6,006 nucleotides of DNA from Mycobacterium sp. (GTDB lineage Bacteria; Actinomycetota; Actinomycetes; Mycobacteriales; Mycobacteriaceae): assembly GCA_018500005.2 (NCBI GenBank), contig JAHBAP020000175.1, positions 1 through 6,006 of the forward strand, written 5' to 3'. Shown here one piece after another: positions 1 to 5,978 of the stretch (position 1 is its first letter; each line of letters opens with the position of its first letter). The position numbers were made by a program, and so were the translations under genes. A model generated the notes under the pieces. That model made no database searches, was not told the DNA's origin, and was given only the letters and a program-made list of their open reading frames with translations.

Positions 1-19
1 AGATGTGTATAAGAGACAG
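1..19. other. Nextera/Tn5 mosaic-end adapter, left end (artefact)
   Basis: These bases are exactly AGATGTGTATAAGAGACAG, the transposase mosaic-end part of the Nextera library adapters. They do not belong to the genome. Read in the frame of the first gene they give the spurious peptide start MCIRDR, a tell-tale of untrimmed adapter in predicted proteins. Only the 19-base shared part is present, so it cannot be assigned to the read-1 or read-2 adapter. True genomic sequence starts at about base 20. Confidence 0.97.
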
Positions 20-224
20 GCTTGCCACCGAGGCCTACCGGCTGCTGATGGAAATCCTCGGACCTTCGGCGACGCTGCGACAGGACTCCCGGGGCGCGCT
101 CCTGCGCGGCCGGGTTGAGCGGATGCACCGAGCCGCGCTGATCCTGACCTTCGGCGGCGGGACCAACGAGGTACAACGAGACATCATCGGCATGGCGGCC
201 CTCGGCCTCCCCAGGAACCGTTAG
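20..224 (+). CDS. fadE26: Acyl-CoA dehydrogenase, C-terminal fragment (FadE26/ChsE4-like alpha subunit)
   Basis: This is the 3' end of an acyl-CoA dehydrogenase gene. The first whole genomic codon is at 21, and 67 residues remain before the TAG at 222-224. It shows the C-terminal helical domain ending: FGGGTNEVQR at fragment residues 44-53, matching the family's usual EGTSEIQR loop near the FAD, followed by DIIGMAALGLPR. Immediately downstream lie a second, divergent dehydrogenase subunit and an acyl-CoA synthetase, the order of fadE26-fadE27-fadD17 in mycobacteria. There the first two form the ChsE4-ChsE5 alpha2beta2 enzyme that oxidises the CoA ester of the C8 cholesterol side chain (known for M. 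tuberculosis, inferred here). The position that holds the catalytic Glu in short-chain enzymes (YEGT) is Gly here. The base should therefore be the alternative upstream Glu, which lies outside the window. The apparent Met start is in the adapter. The truncation is technical, not a broken gene. Confidence 0.85.
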
Positions 225-243
225 CCTTCCCCGGAACCGTTGA
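206..243 (+). repeat. 19-bp imperfect tandem repeat spanning the fadE26 stop codon
   Basis: Bases 206-224 and 225-243 match at 15 of 19 positions when laid side by side. The first copy is the end of the fadE26 reading frame: CTCCCCAGGAACCGTTAG reads Leu-Pro-Arg-Asn-Arg-stop. The second copy, CTTCCCCGGAACCGTTGA at 226-243, reads the same five residues and a stop, but it lies one base out of frame and after the real stop. The differences are synonymous (CTC/CTT, AGG/CGG) or swap one stop for another. It looks like a local duplication of the gene end. It fills most of the gap before fadE27. Confidence 0.7.
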
Positions 244-247
244 GAGG
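242..247 (+). promoter_or_regulatory. Ribosome binding site of fadE27
   Basis: GAGAGG ends nine bases before the ATG at 257. It is a purine-rich Shine-Dalgarno match at normal spacing and supports that start. It overlaps the end of the second repeat copy by two bases. Confidence 0.65.
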
Positions 248-256
248 CGATCCTTC

Positions 257-1354
257 ATGGACTTCACCAGAACAGAAGCGGCACAGGACCTTTCCGGATT
301 GGTCGGCACCATCGTCGGATCGGTGTGCACACCCGAGCACCAGCGAAACCTGGACGGCCTGGAACAGCGGTTCGACAAGACGTTGTGGCGCAAGCTCATC
401 GACGCCGACATCCTCTCCACCGCGGCACCGGAGTCCGTCGGGGGCGGCGGGTTCAGCGCCCTCGAACAATCCGCCATCCTGACGGCCCTCGGCCGCCAAC
501 TGGCCGCAGTGCCCTACCTCGAATCCGTGGTGCTCGGCGCGGGCGCACTGGCACGGTTCGCCCCGCCGGAGTTGCAGCGGGAGTGGGCGGTGCCGGCGGT
601 GGCGGGTGAGAAGGTCCTGACTGCCGCACTCGACGGCGAGTTGGGACAAGGTCCGGTACAGGCGACCGCCGCTGGTCCGGGATTCCGGCTGACCGGTAGC
701 CGCACCCAGGTTCCATTCGGCCCGGTGGCCGCCGCGTTCCTGGTCCCAGCCGAAACGGACTCGGGCGTCAAAGTTTTTCTGGTGCGCAGCGAAGACGCCG
801 GCGTGACGGTGACGGCCCTGGAGACCACCGGACTCAACAGTTGCGCCGAACTCGATCTGGCCGGCGTGGAAGTGGGCGCGGACCGGGTTGTCGGTGATGC
901 CGATGCGCTGGCCTGGCTGAATACCCGGCGGGCGGTGGGCCTGAGCGCCTACCAGCTCGGGGTCCTCGAACGCGCCCTGGAGCTGACCGCCGAATACGCC
1001 CGCAGTCGCGAACAGTTCGACCGTCCAATCGGTAGCTTCCAAGCGGTCTCGCAGCGACTGGCCGACGACTACATCGATATCAAAGGTCTGCGGCTGACCT
1101 GCGAGCAAGCCGCCTGGCGACTCTCGGAGGGTCTGCCCGCCGACATCGAGGTGGCCACCGCCGCGTTCTGGGCCGCCGAGGCCGGCCATCGGGTGGCGCA
1201 CACCACGGTGCACGTTCACGGCGGCGTCGGCATCGACATGGACCACCCGGTGCACCGCTACTTCATCACCGCCAAGCAGACCGAGTTCGCGCTGGGCGGG
1301 GCGACCGCCCATCTGCGGACCATCGGCCGCGATCTGGCCGATACACCCGCCTGA
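257..1354 (+). CDS. fadE27: Acyl-CoA dehydrogenase, beta subunit (FadE27/ChsE5-like)
   Basis: This is a complete 365-residue acyl-CoA dehydrogenase. It has the three-part family layout: an N-terminal helical region (about 1-125), a beta domain (about 125-215, with LTGSRTQVPFG at 145-155) and a C-terminal helical bundle. The signature REQFDRPIGSFQAV is at 251-264, and HVHGGVGIDMDHPVHRY at 319-335 is the conserved C-terminal cofactor-contact segment. Where active short-chain enzymes have YEGTSEIQ, this protein reads ALGGATAH (345-352), so that Glu and the following motif are lost. This fits a non-catalytic partner subunit. In M. tuberculosis the heterotetramer ChsE4-ChsE5 (FadE26-FadE27) starts beta-oxidation of the cholesterol side-chain CoA ester, and the catalytic Glu is supplied by ChsE4. 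I infer the same cytosolic role from the neighbours: the FadE26-like gene ends 32 bases upstream and a FadD17-like ligase begins 13 bases downstream. The ATG at 257 has a Shine-Dalgarno sequence. Family membership is certain; the exact substrate is inferred. Confidence 0.9.
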   Translation: MDFTRTEAAQDLSGLVGTIVGSVCTPEHQRNLDGLEQRFDKTLWRKLIDADILSTAAPESVGGGGFSALEQSAILTALGRQLAAVPYLESVVLGAGALARFAPPELQREWAVPAVAGEKVLTAALDGELGQGPVQATAAGPGFRLTGSRTQVPFGPVAAAFLVPAETDSGVKVFLVRSEDAGVTVTALETTGLNSCAELDLAGVEVGADRVVGDADALAWLNTRRAVGLSAYQLGVLERALELTAEYARSREQFDRPIGSFQAVSQRLADDYIDIKGLRLTCEQAAWRLSEGLPADIEVATAAFWAAEAGHRVAHTTVHVHGGVGIDMDHPVHRYFITAKQTEFALGGATAHLRTIGRDLADTPA

Positions 1355-1358
1355 CTCC

Positions 1359-1363
1359 GGGAG
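1359..1363 (+). promoter_or_regulatory. Probable ribosome binding site of fadD17
   Basis: GGGAG lies four bases before the GTG at 1368. The spacing is shorter than ideal. Translation may also be aided by coupling to fadE27, whose stop is only 13 bases upstream of the start. The fit of the N-terminus to FadD17 supports this start. Confidence 0.45.
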
Positions 1364-1367
1364 CCTC

Positions 1368-2870
1368 GTGCTGCCCACCCTCACCCAGCTGCTGCAGCCA
1401 CTTGCCGAAGTTGACGACCGCGGGATCTGCGGCGATGACGGCTCCTATTCGAGTTGGCGCCAACACATTCAGGACGGTGCCGACCTGGCCGCACTGCTGC
1501 GCGCCCGACTCGACCCCAACCGGCCACCGCACGTCGGGGTGCTGCTCGGCAACACCCCGCAGTTCTCCGGACTGCTGGTCGCCGCCGCGTTGGGCCGGGT
1601 GGTGCTGGTCGGTTTGAACCCCACCCGGCGGGGTGCGGCCCTGCTGCGGGACGCCAGCCACGCCGACTGCCAATTCGTCCTCACCGAACAGCCCTACGGC
1701 ACCGACTTCCCTGCCGACGGGATACCCGCCCTGGACATGTACGGCGCAGCATGGTCGGAGGAGATCGCGGAATTCGCCGGTTCCCCGATTACCTTCCCCG
1801 ACAGCGTCCCCGACGATCTGCTCATGCTGATCTTCACCTCCGGCACCAGCGGTGACCCCAAAGCGGTCCGGTGCACCCACGAGAAGGTGGCCGGCCCGGG
1901 AGTGATGCTGGCTCAGCGTTTCGGACTGGGGTCCTCCGACGTGTTCTACCTGTCGATGCCGCTGTTCCACTCCAATGCGGTGATGGCCGGGTGGGCGCCC
2001 GCCGTCGCCGCACAGGGGTCAATTGCGTTGCGCCGCAGGTTCTCCGCATCCGGCTTCATTGACGATGTCCGGCGGTTCGGCGCGACCTACGCCAATTACG
2101 TGGGCAAGCCGATGTCCTACATTCTGGCCACCCCGGAGCGGCCCGACGACGCCGAGAATCCGTTACGGATCATGTACGGCAACGAGGCTGCGCCGCGGGA
2201 CATCGTCCGGTTCGCCGAACGCTTCGCCGTCACCGTCGTCGACGGTTTCGGGTCCAGCGAGGGTGGGGTTTCCATCGCCCGCACCCGGGAGACCCCGGAG
2301 GGTTCGCTCGGGCCGCTTCCCGAGGACTTGGCCGTTCTGGACGTCGACACCGGACAGCGTTGTTCTCCCGGGGTGGTCGGTGAACTGGTGAACGTGAACG
2401 GTCCCGGCCAGTTCCGCGGCTACTACAAAGATCCGGACGCAGAGGCAGAACGGATGGCCGGTGGCGTCTACCACAGCGGCGATCTCGCCTACCTCGACGA
2501 CGCCGGATTCGTATATTTCGCCGGACGACTGGGCGATTGGATGCGCGTCGACGGAGAGAACCTCGGCACGGCCCCGATCGAGCGGATACTCATGCGCTAC
2601 CCCGGCGTCGTCGAAGTCGCCGTATACGGGATACCCGATCCGGAGGTGGGAGACCGGGTGATGGCGGCCGTGGTGCTGGCCAAGGGCGTTTCGTTCGATG
2701 CGCCGGCCTTCCGCCGGTTCCTCTCCGACCAGTCCGACCTGGGTCCCAAGCAATGGCCTTCGTTCGTCCGGGTGGCCGGTTCGCTGCCAAAGACCGCGAC
2801 TTTCAAGGTGCTCAAGCGCAGGCTTTCCGAGCAGGCGCTCGACTGCCGGGACCCGGTGTTCGAGGTTTAG
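1368..2870 (+). CDS. fadD17: Acyl-CoA synthetase, steroid side-chain CoA ligase (FadD17-like)
   Basis: This is a complete 500-residue adenylate-forming enzyme, close to the 502 residues I recall for M. tuberculosis FadD17 (Rv3506). It activates a carboxylate with ATP and transfers it to CoA. Visible motifs are the phosphate-binding loop FTSGTSGDPK (156-165), GFGSSEGG (293-300), YHSGDLAY (368-375, Asp372 for the ribose), the hinge region GRLGDWMRVDGEN (386-398) and the C-terminal LPKTATFK (473-480), whose Lys480 is the adenylation lysine. There is no signal peptide or membrane segment, so it is cytosolic. In M. tuberculosis, FadD17 is a steroid-CoA ligase reported to prefer shorter, five-carbon side chains, complementing FadD19. 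The same substrate here is inferred from similarity and from the fadE26-fadE27 context. It starts at GTG 13 bases after fadE27, so they are probably cotranscribed. Its TAG stop interlocks with the stop of the convergent ilvX. An ATP-dependent acyl-CoA synthetase is certain; the FadD17 assignment is strong. Confidence 0.92.
   Translation: MLPTLTQLLQPLAEVDDRGICGDDGSYSSWRQHIQDGADLAALLRARLDPNRPPHVGVLLGNTPQFSGLLVAAALGRVVLVGLNPTRRGAALLRDASHADCQFVLTEQPYGTDFPADGIPALDMYGAAWSEEIAEFAGSPITFPDSVPDDLLMLIFTSGTSGDPKAVRCTHEKVAGPGVMLAQRFGLGSSDVFYLSMPLFHSNAVMAGWAPAVAAQGSIALRRRFSASGFIDDVRRFGATYANYVGKPMSYILATPERPDDAENPLRIMYGNEAAPRDIVRFAERFAVTVVDGFGSSEGGVSIARTRETPEGSLGPLPEDLAVLDVDTGQRCSPGVVGELVNVNGPGQFRGYYKDPDAEAERMAGGVYHSGDLAYLDDAGFVYFAGRLGDWMRVDGENLGTAPIERILMRYPGVVEVAVYGIPDPEVGDRVMAAVVLAKGVSFDAPAFRRFLSDQSDLGPKQWPSFVRVAGSLPKTATFKVLKRRLSEQALDCRDPVFEV
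2867..2870. other. Interlocking stop codons of convergent genes
   Basis: The four bases TTAG hold TAG on the + strand (2868-2870, end of the synthetase gene) and TAA on the - strand (2869-2867, end of the ThDP enzyme gene). The two genes overlap tail to tail by four bases. Any transcription terminator would have to lie inside the opposing gene. I see no obvious hairpin with a T-tract around this point. Confidence 0.9.
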
Positions 2871-4423
2871 CCCGCCAGCGGTGGCATGGCTGCTTCGATC
2901 AGGTGTGGACCGGCCTCGGCGAAGGCCCAGCGTAACGCTTCGGCGAGTTCCTCTGCGGTGGCGGCCTTTCGGGCCGGAACCCCCATACCCTCAGCGATTT
3001 TCACGAAATCCATTGTCGGAGAGGTGAGATCCAGGAGCGATGCCGCTTTGGGACCCGTGCGCTGGTCCTGTCCCTGAGCACCGACCCGCTGCAGTTCGAT
3101 CCGCAGAATGTCATAGGCATGGTTGGCGTAGACCACCGTCGTGATGTCGAGGTTCTCGCGGGCATGCGTCCACAGTGCGGAGATGGTGTACATCGCCGAG
3201 CCGTCGGACTCCAGGCACAGCACCGGACGGTCGGGGGCTGCGATGGCCGCCCCGATCGCCACCGGAAGTCCGTATCCGATCGCACCACCGGTCAAGGTCA
3301 GCCAGTCATGGGCGGGTGCGCCCGCAGTGCATTGGGGCAACAGAAATCCGGAAGTGTTGGACTCGTCGACCACAATTGCGCGATCCGGCAGCACCGCTCC
3401 GATCACCTCCGCGGAGGTCTGCACGTTGAGCGCGCCGGACGGAAGTTGCGGTTGCACGGCGGGCGCCACGTCCGCTTCCACGTCAGGGGCGAGCCGCCCG
3501 GCCAGTTCGGCCAGCGCCGTCGCAGCGCCGACCGGTCCGGACAACGTATGGACGGTGCAGCCCTCCGGTACCAGGTCGCTCGGCTTTCCCGGGTATCCGA
3601 AGAAACTCACCGGCGATGCGGCTCCGGCAAGGATCAGTTGGGTGGTGCCGTCCAGTTGTGCGGCGGCCGCCTCACCGAAGTAGGCGATCCGTTCGACGGC
3701 GGGAATTCCCGCCCCGCGCTCGAGGCGGGTGGGGAACGTCTCGCAGAACAGTGTGGCGCCGAACGCAGTCGCCAGCCTCGCGGCGGCGGCCAGGCCGTCG
3801 CCACGGGTGGCGTCACCTCCGATGAGGATTGCTGTGGGCTCGCCGGAATACAGGGCGTTTTCGATGTCTTGCGTGTCGGGGGTGTACGGGTTGCTCTCCA
3901 GTGCAACGGGTTCCGCGATTTCGGCCCCATCAGTCCAGGAGACGTCGGCGGGCAGGATGATCGTGGCGATCCGCTGTTCGGAACGCGCGAAACCGATGGC
4001 GTCCACCGCGTCGATGGCGACGTCCCCGGTGCTCGTCGTTCGTCGTACCCACCCGGAGACGGTGCCTGCGACCGAGTCGATGTCGGACTCTAGTGGCGCG
4101 TCATATTTCTTGTGATAAGTCGCGTGGTCGCCGACCACCACCAGCATCGGCACCCGGGCGCGGCGGGCGTTGTGCAGGTTCGCCAGACCGTTGCCCAGAC
4201 CGGGACCGAGGTGTAGCAGGACAGCGGCGGGGCGACCGGAGATTCGCGCGTATCCGTCAGCCGCGCCGGTGGCGACGCCCTCGAAAAGTGTTAGCACTCC
4301 GCGCATCTCGGGCACGGTGTCCAACGCAGCGACGAAATGCATCTCCGAGGTGCCGGGATTGGCGAAACATACGTTCACCCCGTCGTCGACCATCGTCGTG
4401 ATGAGTGCCTGAGCGCCGTTCAC
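2867..4423 (-). CDS. ilvX: Thiamine-diphosphate enzyme, acetolactate synthase-like (IlvX-like)
   Basis: This is a complete 518-residue ThDP-dependent enzyme, close to the 515 residues I recall for M. tuberculosis IlvX (Rv3509c), whose N-terminus begins with the same MNGAQALI. The N-terminal pyrimidine-binding domain has NPGTSE (22-27) and LFEGVATGAADGYAR (46-60), with Glu48 as the cofactor-activating glutamate. The C-terminal pyrophosphate domain has GGAIGYGLP (379-387) and the metal motif ESDGSAMY (405-412) followed by YANHAYDIL (432-440). Asp407 and Asn434 are the expected metal ligands. The usual GDG...NN motif reads SDG...AN, a variant of the acetolactate synthase/benzoylformate decarboxylase superfamily. 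The annotated activity, acetolactate from two pyruvates, is a family-level guess, and another 2-keto acid is possible. No small regulatory subunit gene is adjacent. The gene lies 77 bases after the monooxygenase and runs convergently into fadD17. The GTG start is supported by the N-terminal match; a TAGAGT box seven bases upstream suggests leaderless expression. Confidence 0.88.
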   Translation of the reverse strand: MNGAQALITTMVDDGVNVCFANPGTSEMHFVAALDTVPEMRGVLTLFEGVATGAADGYARISGRPAAVLLHLGPGLGNGLANLHNARRARVPMLVVVGDHATYHKKYDAPLESDIDSVAGTVSGWVRRTTSTGDVAIDAVDAIGFARSEQRIATIILPADVSWTDGAEIAEPVALESNPYTPDTQDIENALYSGEPTAILIGGDATRGDGLAAAARLATAFGATLFCETFPTRLERGAGIPAVERIAYFGEAAAAQLDGTTQLILAGAASPVSFFGYPGKPSDLVPEGCTVHTLSGPVGAATALAELAGRLAPDVEADVAPAVQPQLPSGALNVQTSAEVIGAVLPDRAIVVDESNTSGFLLPQCTAGAPAHDWLTLTGGAIGYGLPVAIGAAIAAPDRPVLCLESDGSAMYTISALWTHARENLDITTVVYANHAYDILRIELQRVGAQGQDQRTGPKAASLLDLTSPTMDFVKIAEGMGVPARKAATAEELAEALRWAFAEAGPHLIEAAMPPLAG

Positions 4424-4430
4424 CGGACTG

Positions 4431-4436
4431 ACTCTA
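4431..4436 (-). promoter_or_regulatory. Possible -10 box for a leaderless ilvX transcript
   Basis: On the - strand TAGAGT fits the mycobacterial TANNNT -10 consensus. It ends seven bases before the GTG start of ilvX, so transcription would begin at or next to the start codon. No clear Shine-Dalgarno precedes that GTG and no convincing -35 is visible. The rest of the 77-base gap (4424-4500) holds only a weak GCGGC/GCCGC inverted pair and no AACnnGTT-type KstR operator that I can see. Such hexamers occur by chance, so this is tentative. Confidence 0.4.
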
Positions 4437-4500
4437 GCCCAATTTCCGGACTCCTCAGCGGCTCATTTCGTTGCGCCGCATCGTCGTCGGGGCTCGTCGC

Positions 4501-5634
4501 TCACGCCCCGCGAATGCCGTCGAGTCGGCGGGTCGCCGCCTCGAAACCCGACACCAACTCCGCGATGATCTCGGCGGCAGGCCGGATCGCGTTCATCCTG
4601 CCGACGATCTGCCCCACCGGCATGGCCACTGCGGTGGGGTCGTGGGACAGGCCCATCCGCTGGTGCGCCTCGGCCACCAGGACGTTCTGCAGTGGCATCG
4701 GCAGCGGATCGGGGGCGCCCTCGGCGTCCCAGGCCTCAGTCCACCGACTCTTCAACAGCCGGGCCGGCTTGCCGGAATAGATCCGCCGCCGGACGGTATC
4801 CGCTGAGGTGGCGGCGAGCAGTGCCTGCTGGATCACCGACGGGCCCTCGGATCCACGGACCCCGAGGTCGTATTCGGCGGCAGTCAGGAACGCCGACCCC
4901 ATCCACACCCCCGACGGGCCCAGTGCCAGCGCCGCGGCGACCTGGCGTCCGGTGCCGATCCCTCCGGCGGCCAGCACCGGGGTCTCCCCCACCGCGTCGA
5001 CCACTTCGGGGACCAGCACCATCGAGGCGATCTCACCGGTGTGCCCGCCGGCTTCGTAGCCCTGCGCGACGACGATGTCGACGCCGTTGTCGGTGTGCCG
5101 GCGGGCGTGGCTTGCCGCACCGGCCAACGCGGCGACCGGGACTCCGGCGGCGTGTGCCTGCTCGATGACATCGGACGGAGGCGAACCAAGAGCGTTGGCG
5201 ATCAGGCTGATTCGATGGCCCCGCCCTTGGTGCCCCAGCGCGATGTCGACATGCGAACGGGCGACCGAGTGCAGCCAGCCGAGTACGCCTTCGTTACCGG
5301 TTCCTTCGTCTGGGAGCGGCGGCACCCCGAGGGCCGCGAGGGTCTTGGCGACGAAGTCGCGATGGGTCTGGGGGATGAGCTTGTTGATGTCGACCGTCGT
5401 GCCCTCGGCGGGAATCCTGGCCGGCATCACCACATCGACCCCGTAGGGCTTCCCGTCGGTGTTGTCGTCCATCCAGCCCAGGACCCCGTCGAGCTCCTCC
5501 GGATCGTTGAACCGCACACAGCCCAGAACTCCCATACCACCGGCTCGGGTGACCGCTGCGGCCACCTTCTCCGACGGGGTGAAGACGAAGATCGGGAACT
5601 CGATCCCGAACCGGTCGCAAAGCGCGGTCCGCAT
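4501..5634 (-). CDS. Nitronate monooxygenase-family FMN protein (2-nitropropane dioxygenase-like)
   Basis: This 377-residue protein is a TIM-barrel flavoenzyme of the nitronate monooxygenase family. It shows an AGGMG turn (31-35) after the first strand, QGYEAGGHTG (191-200) with His198 as the family's conserved active-site histidine, and the FMN phosphate-binding pair LAAGGIGTG (221-229) and VWMGSAFLT (243-251). It has no signal peptide and is probably cytosolic. By memory its N-terminus and central motifs resemble mycobacterial Rv1533-type proteins more than IpdC (Rv3553), the family member that works in steroid-ring degradation. The ATG at 5634 overlaps the fadD19 stop by one base (TGATG), so it is probably translated by coupling. 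The frame stays open to a GTG at 5700, but the added 22 residues would lie inside fadD19 and look unlike a protein N-terminus. Nitroalkane oxidation is known for some relatives. A flavin-dependent step on a steroid or acyl-CoA intermediate is an inference from position only. Confidence 0.87.
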   Translation of the reverse strand: MRTALCDRFGIEFPIFVFTPSEKVAAAVTRAGGMGVLGCVRFNDPEELDGVLGWMDDNTDGKPYGVDVVMPARIPAEGTTVDINKLIPQTHRDFVAKTLAALGVPPLPDEGTGNEGVLGWLHSVARSHVDIALGHQGRGHRISLIANALGSPPSDVIEQAHAAGVPVAALAGAASHARRHTDNGVDIVVAQGYEAGGHTGEIASMVLVPEVVDAVGETPVLAAGGIGTGRQVAAALALGPSGVWMGSAFLTAAEYDLGVRGSEGPSVIQQALLAATSADTVRRRIYSGKPARLLKSRWTEAWDAEGAPDPLPMPLQNVLVAEAHQRMGLSHDPTAVAMPVGQIVGRMNAIRPAAEIIAELVSGFEAATRRLDGIRGA

Positions 5635-5636
5635 CA
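5632..5636 (-). promoter_or_regulatory. TGATG stop-start overlap (translational coupling)
   Basis: On the - strand the fadD19 stop TGA (5636-5634) shares its A with the ATG (5634-5632) of the monooxygenase gene. No strong Shine-Dalgarno lies just upstream, so re-initiation by ribosomes finishing fadD19 is the likely mode of translation. It fixes the start choice of the downstream gene. Confidence 0.8.
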
Positions 5637-5978
5637 GTTGGGCCCGTGCTTGGCGTGTACCTCGTCGGCGGGCCGCTGCAGGGTCTGTTCCTTGGCCCAC
5701 GCATAGTCCGGCTTTCCGGCCGGCGATCGTTTGACTTCGTCGACCAGCCAGAGGCTGCGGGGAACCTTGTAACCGGCGATGTGGCCGCGCACGAACGCAT
5801 CCAGCACCGCAAGCGTCGGTCGCCTACCTTGCCGCGGAGCGACCACCGCGGCGACATGCTGGCCGAAGCGCTCGTCGGGAACACCGACCACCAGTGCGTC
5901 AAACACATCGGGGTGGCCCTTGAGCGCGGCCTCGACCTCCTCGGGGCAGACCTTCTCGCCGCCGGCGTTGGTCGACAC
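5634..5978 (-). CDS. fadD19: Steroid/acyl-CoA ligase, C-terminal fragment (FadD19-like)
   Basis: This is the last 114 residues of an adenylate-forming acyl-CoA synthetase, cut at its 5' side by the contig end. It starts just before the hinge motif GGEKVCPEEVE (fragment 6-16), runs through HPDVFDALVVGVPDERFGQ (22-40) and ends with VKRSPAGKPDYAWAK (82-96), in which Lys89 is the adenylation lysine. Wording and order match mycobacterial FadD19 (Rv3515c), the CoA ligase for the C8 cholesterol side chain, and its 3'-end copy FadD18. The neighbouring fadE26-fadE27-fadD17 genes support this over a general fatty-acid ligase. The five residues ahead of it in the open frame, read as MYKRQ from a GTG, are adapter-encoded and not part of the protein. 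Because only the C-terminal domain is visible, I cannot tell a full fadD19 from a short fadD18-type copy. Confidence 0.83.
   Translation of the reverse strand: MSTNAGGEKVCPEEVEAALKGHPDVFDALVVGVPDERFGQHVAAVVAPRQGRRPTLAVLDAFVRGHIAGYKVPRSLWLVDEVKRSPAGKPDYAWAKEQTLQRPADEVHAKHGPN

Noticed and set aside
225..256. KstR operator suggested by AACCGTT (also at 216-222)
   Set aside because: The KstR consensus needs AAC and GTT separated by two bases. Here the spacing is one, the sites lie within an operon, and one copy is coding sequence.
221..1384. A 387-residue open frame on the - strand, opposite fadE27
   Set aside because: It is a shadow of a well-supported dehydrogenase gene, kept open by high GC at third codon positions. 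Its product has no recognisable motif and it runs over the whole of the real gene and into both neighbours.
3119..4093. A 324-residue open frame on the + strand, opposite ilvX
   Set aside because: The product is rich in Arg, Gly and His with no fold or motif, and it lies wholly inside the strongly conserved ThDP enzyme gene. Codon-bias shadow.
4461..4484. Transcription terminator from the GCGGC/GCCGC inverted pair after the monooxygenase gene
   Set aside because: The stem has only five pairs with a long loop, and no T-tract follows on the - strand.
5635..5700. N-terminal 22-residue extension of the monooxygenase from a GTG at 5700
   Set aside because: It would lie inside fadD19, has low-complexity Arg/Ala composition, and family members begin at the MRTALCDRFG equivalent, which matches the TGATG start.
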